Assembly: GCA_003558415.1 (NCBI GenBank)
Contig: PWLT01000296.1
Location: 1-6,654 of the forward strand
Origin: Hyphomicrobiales bacterium
GTDB taxonomy: Bacteria; Pseudomonadota; Alphaproteobacteria; Rhodobacterales; Rhodobacteraceae
Reading direction: 5' to 3'
DNA: 6,654 nt
This document shows positions 1-6,027 of this stretch, in pieces. The notes below the pieces were generated by a model. The model saw only the letters and a list, made by a program, of their open reading frames with translations, did not search any database and was not told where the DNA came from. Each line of letters begins with the position of its first letter. Position 1 is the stretch's first letter. A program made the position numbers and the translations under genes.

Positions 1-493
1 GGCTCAGTGCCGCGATGTGATCCAGCGCGTCCGCTTCGGCGATGTGGCGCCCCGCCTTGCCGATCACGACGACCACCTCGCCCTCGTAATCGAGCTGTTC
101 GGAAGCACGCGGGCGCACCAGATCGGCACCATGCCCGAGGAAGGAGCGCGGGAAGCGCACGAAGAGCGAGGGATGCGGCGGCGCCTCTTGCCCGTCCTTG
201 TATTCCGCGTTGCGGTCGGGGAAGTTCACGCCCACACAGATGATCTTTTCCGGCGCGGGTATGGGCAGATCGAAGGTGACCGCGTCGGGGGCATGGTCGG
301 GCGAAAGCTGCGCACCGGCCTCCGCGAGGCGTTGCAGCGCGCCGTCCTCGATCACTTCGCGCAGGGACGGGTACTGCGCCCCGTGGCGGGCCGAGAGGTC
401 CACCACCCCGCCCGGGGTCATCAGCCCGTAGCCGCGCTTGCCCTCGCGGCGAAAGCCCAGCAGGCGCGGGCGCTGCACGTCGTCGTCGAACAT
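1..493 (-). CDS. hpaG: Fumarylacetoacetate hydrolase family protein, 5' part (HpaG-like decarboxylase/isomerase), runs off left edge
   Basis: Only the first 164 codons are in the window; the frame is open to base 1. The N-terminal part (about residues 9-75) resembles the small lead domain of FAH-family enzymes. The catalytic domain begins near residue 80 with EKIICVGVNFPDRNAEYKDG, followed by PSLFVRFPRSFLGH. An LDYEGEVVVVIGK segment contains the E-x-E pair (Glu137, Glu139) that binds the divalent metal in this family. In the homoprotocatechuate pathway such proteins decarboxylate 5-oxopent-3-ene-1,2,5-tricarboxylate and isomerise the product; that assignment rests on position directly after hpaE and hpaD. 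E. coli HpaG is a fused two-domain protein, and whether this one is single-domain cannot be seen. I chose ATG 493 because GGAGG sits just upstream. An in-frame ATG at 508 overlaps the hpaD stop (ATGA) but lacks a visible ribosome site. Confidence 0.85.
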   Translation of the reverse strand, partial: MFDDDVQRPRLLGFRREGKRGYGLMTPGGVVDLSARHGAQYPSLREVIEDGALQRLAEAGAQLSPDHAPDAVTFDLPIPAPEKIICVGVNFPDRNAEYKDGQEAPPHPSLFVRFPRSFLGHGADLVRPRASEQLDYEGEVVVVIGKAGRHIAEADALDHIAALS

Positions 494-504
494 GGTGCCT
501 CCGC

Positions 505-1485
505 TCATGGTGCCACGATGGGCTGGGCGTCGAGATCGGCCTTGCGGGGTGTGACGCCCTCGAACAGTGTTCCCTCCTCGAACCACGACCGCGGCGCGGG
601 GGCGCCCCACAGGGTCTGGCGCTGCGGGTCCTTGAGATCCCATTTGATCGGCTCGAGATCGGGATCGACCGTCTGATAGTCGGAGCAATAGATCTCGATA
701 CGGTGGCCATCGGGGTCGCGTATATAGAGGAAGAAGGCGTTGGAGATGCCGTGGCGGCCCGGCCCGCGCTCGATATTGCCGATATATCCGGTCGTGGACA
801 TCAGATCGAGCAGATCGATAATGTTGAGCGGCGTGGGCACCCAGAAGGCGGTGTGATGCAGCCGCGGCCCCAGCCCGTTGGTAAACGCGATGTCATGCAC
901 GCCGCCCTTGCGGTGCATCCATGCGGCCCAGAGTTTCCCGCTCTCCTCGTCCTCGGTGTATTCGGTGACGCGAAAGCCGATATCGTTGTAGAAGGCCACG
1001 GCCTCATCGACATTGGGCGAGAAGGTGTTGAAATGATCGATGCGCAGCGGCTTCACACCGCGATAGAGCGCGTATTTCTGATGTATGGGCGGCAGCCGGT
1101 CCATGCGGGAGTAGAACTCCAGTGGCAGGCCCTGCGGATCGCGCGTGGCCAGCGTGCGGCCCTGATGGGCGCGCTCGACCCATTCGACAGGCAGGCCGCG
1201 CCCCTCGAAATACTCCGCCGCGCGGTCGAGATCGGGCTCGTCGAACAGTTTGAAGCTCAGCGCGGTGGCCGCCGGTTTCTCGCCCCGGCGCAGGCGGATG
1301 CAGTGATGGCCGCGTTCCTCCATGGCGCGCAGGCAGATCGTGTCGCCCTCGGCCTCGGTGACCTGCAGGCCCAGCGTATCGGCGTAGAAATGCCTTGAGG
1401 CGTCGAGATCGGTCACCGTGAACTCGACATGGCTGAGCCGGACGATGTTGAAGGGCGGGTAGAGGTTCGGTGCGGGCACGGGCAT
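505..1485 (-). CDS. hpaD: 3,4-dihydroxyphenylacetate (homoprotocatechuate) 2,3-dioxygenase, type I extradiol
   Basis: Predicted to cleave the ring of homoprotocatechuate next to the diol, giving 5-carboxymethyl-2-hydroxymuconate semialdehyde in the cytoplasm. The 326-residue protein has two vicinal-oxygen-chelate modules (about 16-126 and 147-270). The metal triad is His151 (RIDHFN), His211 (RLHHTAF) and Glu264 (HRIEIY). Second-sphere residues seen in the Brevibacterium and Arthrobacter homoprotocatechuate dioxygenases are also present: His197 (VHDIA), Arg240 and His245 (ERGPGRHG), and Tyr254. The family uses Fe(II) or Mn(II); the sequence does not say which. It is about 40 residues shorter than the Brevibacterium enzyme at the C-terminus. 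The ATG at 1485 has GGAG eight bases upstream; a 90-residue upstream extension of the frame only overlaps hpaE in another frame. It follows hpaE by 44 bp, and its stop overlaps a possible start of the next gene. Confidence 0.95.
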   Translation of the reverse strand: MPVPAPNLYPPFNIVRLSHVEFTVTDLDASRHFYADTLGLQVTEAEGDTICLRAMEERGHHCIRLRRGEKPAATALSFKLFDEPDLDRAAEYFEGRGLPVEWVERAHQGRTLATRDPQGLPLEFYSRMDRLPPIHQKYALYRGVKPLRIDHFNTFSPNVDEAVAFYNDIGFRVTEYTEDEESGKLWAAWMHRKGGVHDIAFTNGLGPRLHHTAFWVPTPLNIIDLLDLMSTTGYIGNIERGPGRHGISNAFFLYIRDPDGHRIEIYCSDYQTVDPDLEPIKWDLKDPQRQTLWGAPAPRSWFEEGTLFEGVTPRKADLDAQPIVAP

Positions 1486-1518
1486 TCTTGCGTCTCCGTG
1501 TTGAACAGGGGCGGGATC

Positions 1519-1529
1519 GGGCGGCGGGC

Positions 1530-1539
<10 letters not shown>
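1519..1539 (-). other. GC hairpin across the hpaE stop codon
   Basis: A perfect inverted repeat with 7-bp arms (GGGCGGC and GCCGCCC) and a 7-base loop includes the hpaE stop codon. No run of T follows on the minus strand, so it does not look like a classical terminator. It may set the ratio of hpaE to hpaD expression or protect an mRNA end after processing. In DNA this GC-rich, chance is a serious alternative. Confidence 0.35.
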
Positions 1540-3053
<1,514 letters not shown>

Positions 3054-3081
3054 AGTCACGTCCTTCTTGCCCCCGATCCGA

Positions 3082-3102
3082 TCCCGCATAGCTTATGCGG
3101 GA
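3082..3102. promoter_or_regulatory. Perfect dyad 1, candidate HpaR operator near hpaE
   Basis: Two 9-base arms, TCCCGCATA and TATGCGGGA, are separated by GCT. The dyad lies 29 bp upstream of the hpaE start codon and covers the candidate hpaE -10 element. Its GCATA/TATGC core recurs in the second dyad. It would also form a stable hairpin in RNA, so a leader structure is an alternative to a protein-binding site. Confidence 0.55.
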
Positions 3103-3121
3103 CAGATTCCGCTTGCGTCAA
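3092..3121 (-). promoter_or_regulatory. Candidate hpaE promoter
   Basis: On the minus strand TTGACG (3121-3116, five of six matches to the sigma-70 -35 box) is followed after 18 bases by CATAAG (3097-3092, four of six matches to the -10 box), which lies inside dyad 1. Transcription would begin near 3085, giving a leader of about 30 bases. A second option is TTGACT at 3160-3155 with TATTAA at 3139-3134, but its 15-base spacer is short. Confidence 0.4.
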
Positions 3122-3140
3122 TTGCATAACACATTAATAT
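3113..3140 (+). promoter_or_regulatory. Candidate hpaF-hpaR promoter
   Basis: TTGCGT (3113-3118) and TAATAT (3135-3140) are 16 bases apart; the -10-like element lies in the spacer of dyad 2. The -35 match is weak (only the TTG). TATTTT at 3138-3143 is an alternative -10. A repressor on dyad 2 would block polymerase here. Confidence 0.35.
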
Positions 3141-3155
3141 TTTACTTGTTATGCA
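3123..3155. promoter_or_regulatory. Perfect dyad 2, candidate HpaR operator near hpaF
   Basis: Arms TGCATAACA and TGTTATGCA (9 bases, no mismatch) flank a 15-base AT-rich centre. The centre-to-centre distance from dyad 1 is 47 bp, about four and a half helical turns. The centre contains the candidate -10 of the plus-strand promoter. Interrupted palindromes of this kind next to a MarR-family gene suit a repressor site; binding by HpaR is inferred. Confidence 0.6.
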
Positions 3156-3200
3156 GTCAACCCGGAATCCCCGCCCGAAACCCGACTGGGAGAACCCCTC

Positions 3201-3602
3201 ATGCCGCATCTGAGCTTCGACTATGACGCAGAACTGGCAAGCCTTGTCGATATGAACGGGCTGTGCGCGGCACTGCGCGATGCGCTTGTCGCGAGCGGCC
3301 ATTTCCCACTGGGCGGCATTCGCGTGCGCGGCCATGCCGCCGATTGCCACGCCATCGCCGACGTCGCTGCCGGCCATCATTTCCTCGACATGGTGCTGCG
3401 CATCGGGCCGGGGCGCGGCGATGCCGTGCATCAGGGCGTGCTCCACGCGCTCTACGACGTGGCGCGCGGGCATATCGAACCCCGGTTGGGCGGGGAACAT
3501 TGCGCGCTCAGCCTGGAGCTGCGCGAATTCGACCCGCAACGTCAGCGCAAGGACTGGAACACGGTCCATGCCGCGCTGAAATCCGGCGGGACGGGGCCAT
3601 GA
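3201..3602 (+). CDS. hpaF: 5-carboxymethyl-2-hydroxymuconate delta-isomerase
   Basis: A 133-residue member of the tautomerase superfamily, predicted to move the double bond of 5-carboxymethyl-2-hydroxymuconate after the HpaE step. Family members use the N-terminal proline, exposed by removal of Met, as the catalytic residue; this protein begins Met-Pro-His. Counting from that proline, Arg40 (FPLGGIR) and Arg71 (IGPGR) fall at the same numbers as the conserved arginines of the E. coli enzyme. The length is close to the family norm (about 125), and the C-terminal NTVHAALK matches the usual end. The ATG has GGGAG eight bases upstream. Unlike in E. coli, where hpaF sits inside the hpaGEDFHI operon, this gene is divergent from hpaE and hpaD and is paired with the regulator, which starts 65 bp downstream. 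Confidence 0.92.
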   Translation: MPHLSFDYDAELASLVDMNGLCAALRDALVASGHFPLGGIRVRGHAADCHAIADVAAGHHFLDMVLRIGPGRGDAVHQGVLHALYDVARGHIEPRLGGEHCALSLELREFDPQRQRKDWNTVHAALKSGGTGP

Positions 3603-3667
3603 CCCGCGCCGGGGCAGATGCGGGTGGAGCACCACAAGGCTCTCGCGATTGAGGGGTGACACGACGC

Positions 3668-4168
3668 ATGCCTGACAGCCCCCCCGATAGCGAACTTCGC
3701 GGGTTCGAGCGCTCGCTGCCCATCGCGCTGCTGCGCGCGCGCGAGGCAACCATGCGGCGGTTCAAGCCGCATGTGGATGCCCACGGGCTGACCTTGCAGC
3801 AATGGCGCGTGATCCGCGCGCTGGCCGATCACGGGCCGATGGACGCCAGGACGGTGGCCGAGAAATGCGTGATCCTGCCGCCATCGCTGTCACGCATCTT
3901 CCGCACGCTGGAGGATCGCGGCCTCATTGCGCCGGTGAAGGCACGCGACGCGCGGCGGCACACCGTGGAACTCACCGAGGCCGGGCGCGCGATCCATGCC
4001 CGGATGGCCGGGCGCTCGGAGGCGATCTACCGCGAGATCGAGGAGGCGTTCGGGCGCGAAAAGATGACGCAGTTGCTCGAACTCCTCAGCGAGCTGCGCG
4101 GCGTCGCGGCACTGTTGCAGGCCGAACAGGATGCCCGGCGGGAGCACGGCGCAGGGCAGGAGGAATAG
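3668..4168 (+). CDS. hpaR: MarR-family regulator of homoprotocatechuate degradation
   Basis: A 166-residue winged-helix repressor, strongly similar to E. coli HpaR. The N-terminal block LPIALLRAREATMRRFKPH (about residues 17-35) and LTLQQWRVIRALADHGPMD (41-59) are characteristic. The DNA-binding part follows: AEKCVILPPSLSRIFRTLED (64-83) holds the recognition helix, and residues 87-105, with DARRHTVELTEAG, form the wing. The C-terminal helix (115-155) would make the dimer. Known HpaR repressors are released by 4-hydroxyphenylacetate or related aromatics. Probable targets are the two dyads upstream of hpaF and hpaE, making the gene autoregulated through co-transcription with hpaF. I chose ATG 3668 because GAGGGG lies about 11 bases upstream; a GTG at 3656 in the same frame would leave that motif too close. 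The tail after residue 155 is charged and probably disordered. Confidence 0.93.
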   Translation: MPDSPPDSELRGFERSLPIALLRAREATMRRFKPHVDAHGLTLQQWRVIRALADHGPMDARTVAEKCVILPPSLSRIFRTLEDRGLIAPVKARDARRHTVELTEAGRAIHARMAGRSEAIYREIEEAFGREKMTQLLELLSELRGVAALLQAEQDARREHGAGQEE

Positions 4169-4254
4169 GGCAGGCTGCGCCCGTCGGGATTGGAGTGTGC
4201 TGCGGGCATTTGGATCGGAGAGGCGACGGGGGCGTGCCCGACCGAGGTGGGCGC

Positions 4255-4299
4255 GGGACGCGCCCGCCTGGGGTGCGAGTGGGCGGGCGAGCGCGTCCC
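4255..4299. other. Long bulged inverted repeat
   Basis: GGGACG (4255-4260) pairs with CGTCCC (4294-4299), and CGCCCGCC (4261-4268) pairs with GGCGGGCG (4282-4289). This gives a 14-bp stem interrupted only by a four-base bulge on one side, with a 13-base loop. Its last bases overlap the next hairpin, so the two structures compete. Function unknown. Confidence 0.45.
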
Positions 4300-4318
4300 C
4301 GTCGCTTGCGCGACGGGG
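4297..4318. other. Perfect GC stem-loop
   Basis: CCCCGTCGC and GCGACGGGG form a 9-bp stem around a four-base TTGC loop. No T tract follows on either strand, so it is not a standard intrinsic terminator. It shares three bases with the preceding bulged repeat. Three bases after it comes CGTGGATCGAAAC, which resembles the 3' end of type I-C CRISPR repeats, but only one copy exists. Confidence 0.5.
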
Positions 4319-4409
4319 CCCGTGGATCGAAACACCCGCAACACGCTCCAGACCCGCACCTGCCGGTCGCGGGGAGTCGCTGCCCTTGCCTGCTGGTATC
4401 ATCGGTGAG

Positions 4410-4435
4410 CGGGGCGGGCGCAGCCGCCGGCCCCG
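4410..4435. other. GC hairpin with one G-G mismatch
   Basis: CGGGGC (4410-4415) pairs with GCCCCG (4430-4435). After a single G/G mismatch, GGCG (4417-4420) pairs with CGCC (4425-4428) around a CAGC loop. It is 12 bp upstream of the terminator-like hairpin, so the two may act together to stop transcription between convergent genes. No T tract follows it. Confidence 0.45.
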
Positions 4436-4447
4436 AACGGTATGGTC

Positions 4448-4481
4448 AGGGCGCACCGGATGTGCGCCCTTCCCCTTTCTT
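4448..4481 (+). terminator. Terminator-like hairpin downstream of hpaR
   Basis: AGGGCGCAC and GTGCGCCCT form a perfect 9-bp stem with a five-base loop (4448-4470). They are followed on the plus strand by a pyrimidine-rich tail (TTCCCCTTTCTT, 4470-4481). The tail is not a pure T run, so intrinsic termination may be partial. It lies 280 bp after hpaR. It is also 38 bp beyond the hsp20 stop on the other strand and could serve that gene, although no T-rich tail follows in that direction. Confidence 0.55.
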
Positions 4482-4507
4482 GCCGTAAGTCTGGACCCGA
4501 CGGGCCG

Positions 4508-4990
4508 TCAGGCGGCCTCCCTGGCCTTGCCCTCGACCGCCTTGGTCGTCTGGCGCGCGGGCGAGCCCTTCGCGATCTCGATGCGACGCGGCTTGAGCGC
4601 CTCGGGCACCTCGCGGGCAAGCTCGATATGGAGCATCCCGTCGACATGGGTCGCGCCCGTGACCTTCACATGATCGGCCAGTGCGAAGCGGCGCTCGAAG
4701 GCCCGCGTGGCGATCCCGCGATGCAGGAAGGTGCGGCCCTCCTCGGCGTCCTCGGGCTTGCGCGCCGAAACCACGAGCGCGTTCTCCCGCACCTCGACAT
4801 TGAGCTCATCGGGCGAGAACCCGGCTACCGCGATCGAGATGCGATAGGCGTTCTCGTCAGTCTTCTCGATGTTGTAGGGCGGATAGGTCTGCTGGGTCAC
4901 ATCCGTGTTCATGACGCGATCCATCAAGTCGGCGATGCGATCGAAGCCCACGGTGGCCCGGTAGAGCGGGGTCGGATCGAAATGGCGCAT
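4508..4990 (-). CDS. ibpA: Hsp20 small heat-shock protein (IbpA-like)
   Basis: A 160-residue ATP-independent holdase expected to bind unfolding cytoplasmic proteins and keep them refoldable by DnaK/ClpB. The start MRHFDPTPLYRATVGFDRIADL closely follows the IbpA pattern. The alpha-crystallin domain spans about 38-133, with YNIEKTDENAYRISIAVAGF at its head, a LVVSARK strand and GMLHIELAREVPE at its end. The C-terminal I-x-I anchor is Ile137-Glu-Ile139, followed by a basic/alanine-rich tail. The ATG at 4990 has a strong AAGGAGG eight bases upstream; the frame runs 42 codons further up but that part is the leader. It has its own leader and promoter-like box after the protease gene. The leader can fold over the ribosome site (ROSE-like), implying translation rises with temperature. 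The symbol follows similarity; alphaproteobacteria often carry several such genes. Confidence 0.93.
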   Translation of the reverse strand: MRHFDPTPLYRATVGFDRIADLMDRVMNTDVTQQTYPPYNIEKTDENAYRISIAVAGFSPDELNVEVRENALVVSARKPEDAEEGRTFLHRGIATRAFERRFALADHVKVTGATHVDGMLHIELAREVPEALKPRRIEIAKGSPARQTTKAVEGKAREAA

Positions 4991-5086
4991 GTCTTCATCC
5001 TCCTTGGTTGAGCGATGCAGCGAATCGGCCCTCCCGGCGGGGGACGGGCCGGTTCGCACCAGGCCCGAAAAGGCGCCCGGCATCAC
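4991..5086 (-). promoter_or_regulatory. ROSE-like RNA thermometer in the hsp20 leader
   Basis: In the minus-strand RNA, AUC-G-CUC (5016-5010) pairs with GAGGAU (5002-4997), leaving G5013 bulged and a seven-base loop. The stem continues with C5017-G4996, a G/A mismatch, U5019-A4994 and C5020-G4993. It buries AGGAGG of the Shine-Dalgarno sequence. The UCGCU element fits the UYGCU motif that pairs with AGGA in ROSE thermometers of hsp20/ibpA leaders in alpha- and gammaproteobacteria. Upstream, 5067-5045 forms a second hairpin: six G-C pairs, one bulged U, three more pairs and a GCGA tetraloop. Several hairpins with the last one masking the ribosome site is the known ROSE layout. The fold is drawn by hand, without energy calculation, and the 5' limit depends on an unproven transcription start. 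Confidence 0.62.
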
Positions 5087-5087
5087 G

Positions 5088-5117
5088 AATCTGGGATTGC
5101 GCGCGCAGCGATTCAAG
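5088..5117 (-). promoter_or_regulatory. Candidate heat-shock sigma (RpoH) promoter of hsp20
   Basis: CTTGAA on the minus strand (5117-5112) matches the RpoH -35 element. CCCAGATT (5095-5088), 16 bases on, only loosely resembles the CCCCATnT -10. The box begins four bases after the protease stop, so transcription would start near 5080 and yield a leader of about 90 bases, enough for the predicted thermometer. Confidence 0.45.
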
Positions 5118-5121
5118 AGGC

Positions 5122-5940
5122 TCAGGGCCGTATGAAACGCGCGCCGATCTCGTTGCGCGAGCCGTCACCCGGCACCGCACGCCGGGCGTTGAGCGAGCCG
5201 CCGACCTCCGGCAGGCTCTGCGCCGACAAGGCCTGGCGCAGCACGCCGATCTGATCGCGTAGCGAGGCGCTCAGCGCCACCGGCTCGGCGCCCAGCTCGG
5301 CCATCGCCGAGACCACCGAGACGATCCGCGGCGCCCCGAACTCATTGGTGAAGACCGGGGCGCCCGAGGCGCCGAAATCCACCGCGCAGGACAGCACCAT
5401 GACCCCGGACTGACGGCCGAGCACGCGGCACAATTCCTGCAGGGACGGGGCCTCGGCCCGCGCGCGCGCATAGGAGACCACCCCCACATGCGCGCCGGCC
5501 TGCGCGTTGCGGTCGAGCTCGAGCGGGCGGATCGATGGCAGGCTGATCGCCTGATCCAGCTCGATCAGCGCCAGGTCGCTGGCCACGCGCTGCAGCGGCG
5601 TATCCGAATCGAAAGCGTAATCGGGATGTGCCACGGCGCGGCGGACACCGCGATAGGCTTCGGCGCGCCCGTTGCGCAGCCCGGCCATGAAGAGCATCTC
5701 CGAAGCGTCGATGCGCTGGCCCGTGTCACGGTCGAACAGGCAATGCGCCGCGGTGAGCACGAGCTGCGGCTCGATCAGCGTGGCGGTGCAGAAGCCGCCC
5801 CGCCCCAGATCGAGCCGCCCGACCGCCTCCCAGCCGCGGCCATCGGCATTGGTGGACAATTCGCGCAGCGCCGCGTCCTGCGCTGTGGCGGGCGCGGCGA
5901 GGCAGGCGGCGAAGACGGCAATCAGGGCAAGGCGGATCAT
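5122..5940 (-). CDS. Secreted S1-family (trypsin-like/V8-like) serine protease
   Basis: A 272-residue protein with a Sec signal peptide: MIRLALIAVFAACLAAPATA, with likely cleavage after Ala20, so it acts in the periplasm or outside. The chymotrypsin-fold triad is present: His66 in LTAAHC, Asp122 in SDLALIEL and Ser192 in FGASGAP. Cys51/Cys67 and Cys171/Cys185 are placed to form disulfides. The usual GDSGGP is GASGAP. The Asp that pairs with a freshly cut N-terminus in trypsin-type zymogens is therefore absent, and there is no mature N-terminal IVGG. This is more like V8-type bacterial proteases, which need no such activation. The position that sets trypsin specificity (six before the Ser) is Ala186, so Arg/Lys preference should not be assumed. 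The substrate is unknown. The ATG at 5940 has GGAG ten bases upstream; two out-of-frame ATGs lie between them. Confidence 0.85.
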   Translation of the reverse strand: MIRLALIAVFAACLAAPATAQDAALRELSTNADGRGWEAVGRLDLGRGGFCTATLIEPQLVLTAAHCLFDRDTGQRIDASEMLFMAGLRNGRAEAYRGVRRAVAHPDYAFDSDTPLQRVASDLALIELDQAISLPSIRPLELDRNAQAGAHVGVVSYARARAEAPSLQELCRVLGRQSGVMVLSCAVDFGASGAPVFTNEFGAPRIVSVVSAMAELGAEPVALSASLRDQIGVLRQALSAQSLPEVGGSLNARRAVPGDGSRNEIGARFIRP

Positions 5941-5954
5941 TGCATCATGGCTCC

Positions 5955-5971
5955 GGTCGGATCAGCCGACC
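5955..5971. other. Small dyad upstream of the protease gene
   Basis: GGTCGG and CCGACC form a 6-bp stem with a five-base loop, one base from the GGAG ribosome site of the protease gene on the minus strand. The 87-bp gap between glcF and the protease gene contains nothing else I can support. The dyad could be a leader hairpin or chance. Confidence 0.25.
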
Positions 5972-6027
5972 CTTGCGCCCCCCTGAGGCAGAAATGCGGA
6001 CGCCATTGCGGCGAAATCCGGGGCAGG

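Larger units (their letters stand above)
3054..3200. promoter_or_regulatory. Divergent hpaE/hpaF promoter-operator region
   Basis: This 147-bp gap separates the minus-strand hpaE operon from plus-strand hpaF-hpaR. Its centre (about 3119-3160) is strikingly AT-rich for this window. It contains two perfect dyads and -35/-10-like boxes in both directions. A single regulator binding here could control both arms; HpaR, encoded in the plus-strand arm, is the obvious candidate. That role is inferred from the known E. coli arrangement, in which HpaR represses the meta-cleavage operon. Confidence 0.75.
4169..4507. other. Gene-free structured intergenic region between hpaR and hsp20
   Basis: These 339 bases lie between convergent genes. 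Open frames here give low-complexity Arg/Ala/Gly-rich translations with no family resemblance, so I see no protein gene. The stretch holds at least four strong GC-rich hairpins between 4255 and 4470, listed separately. It could be the 3' end region of the hpaFR transcript, a small RNA, or degraded repeat sequence. I see no tRNA, insertion sequence or attachment site. Confidence 0.6.

Noticed and set aside
703..1398. Long plus-strand open frame opposite hpaD (231 codons); similar ones at 17-676, 1470-2306 and 2349-2924
   Set aside because: All lie antisense to genes with intact catalytic motifs, and their translations are Arg/Ala/Gly-rich without recognisable domains. They are the usual by-product of GC-rich coding DNA.
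3082..3102. Intrinsic terminator for the hpaE leader or an upstream gene
   Set aside because: The stem is GC-rich only at its base, with an AT core and a 3-base loop, has no T run after it on either strand, and sits between divergent genes. An operator is more likely.
3599..3652. 17-codon open frame whose ATG overlaps the hpaF stop (ATGA)
   Set aside because: No ribosome site, no recognisable peptide, and it ends just before hpaR. At most it could be a coupling leader for hpaR, which I cannot support.
3093..3749. 218-codon minus-strand frame across hpaF and the promoter region
   Set aside because: It runs antisense through hpaF, which has intact Pro1, Arg40 and Arg71, and through the AT-rich operator region. 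There is no domain resemblance.
4301..4333. CRISPR array
   Set aside because: Only one repeat-like sequence is present, with no second copy, spacer or cas gene, so an array cannot be called.
4190..4408. 72-codon plus-strand frame in the hpaR-hsp20 gap (and overlapping frames at 4131-4673 and 4027-4359)
   Set aside because: Starts lack ribosome sites, composition is low-complexity, several frames are open at once, and the DNA is better explained by hairpins.
4991..5116. 42-codon upstream extension of the hsp20 frame
   Set aside because: The IbpA-like N-terminus begins at ATG 4990 behind AAGGAGG, and the upstream part looks like a structured leader.
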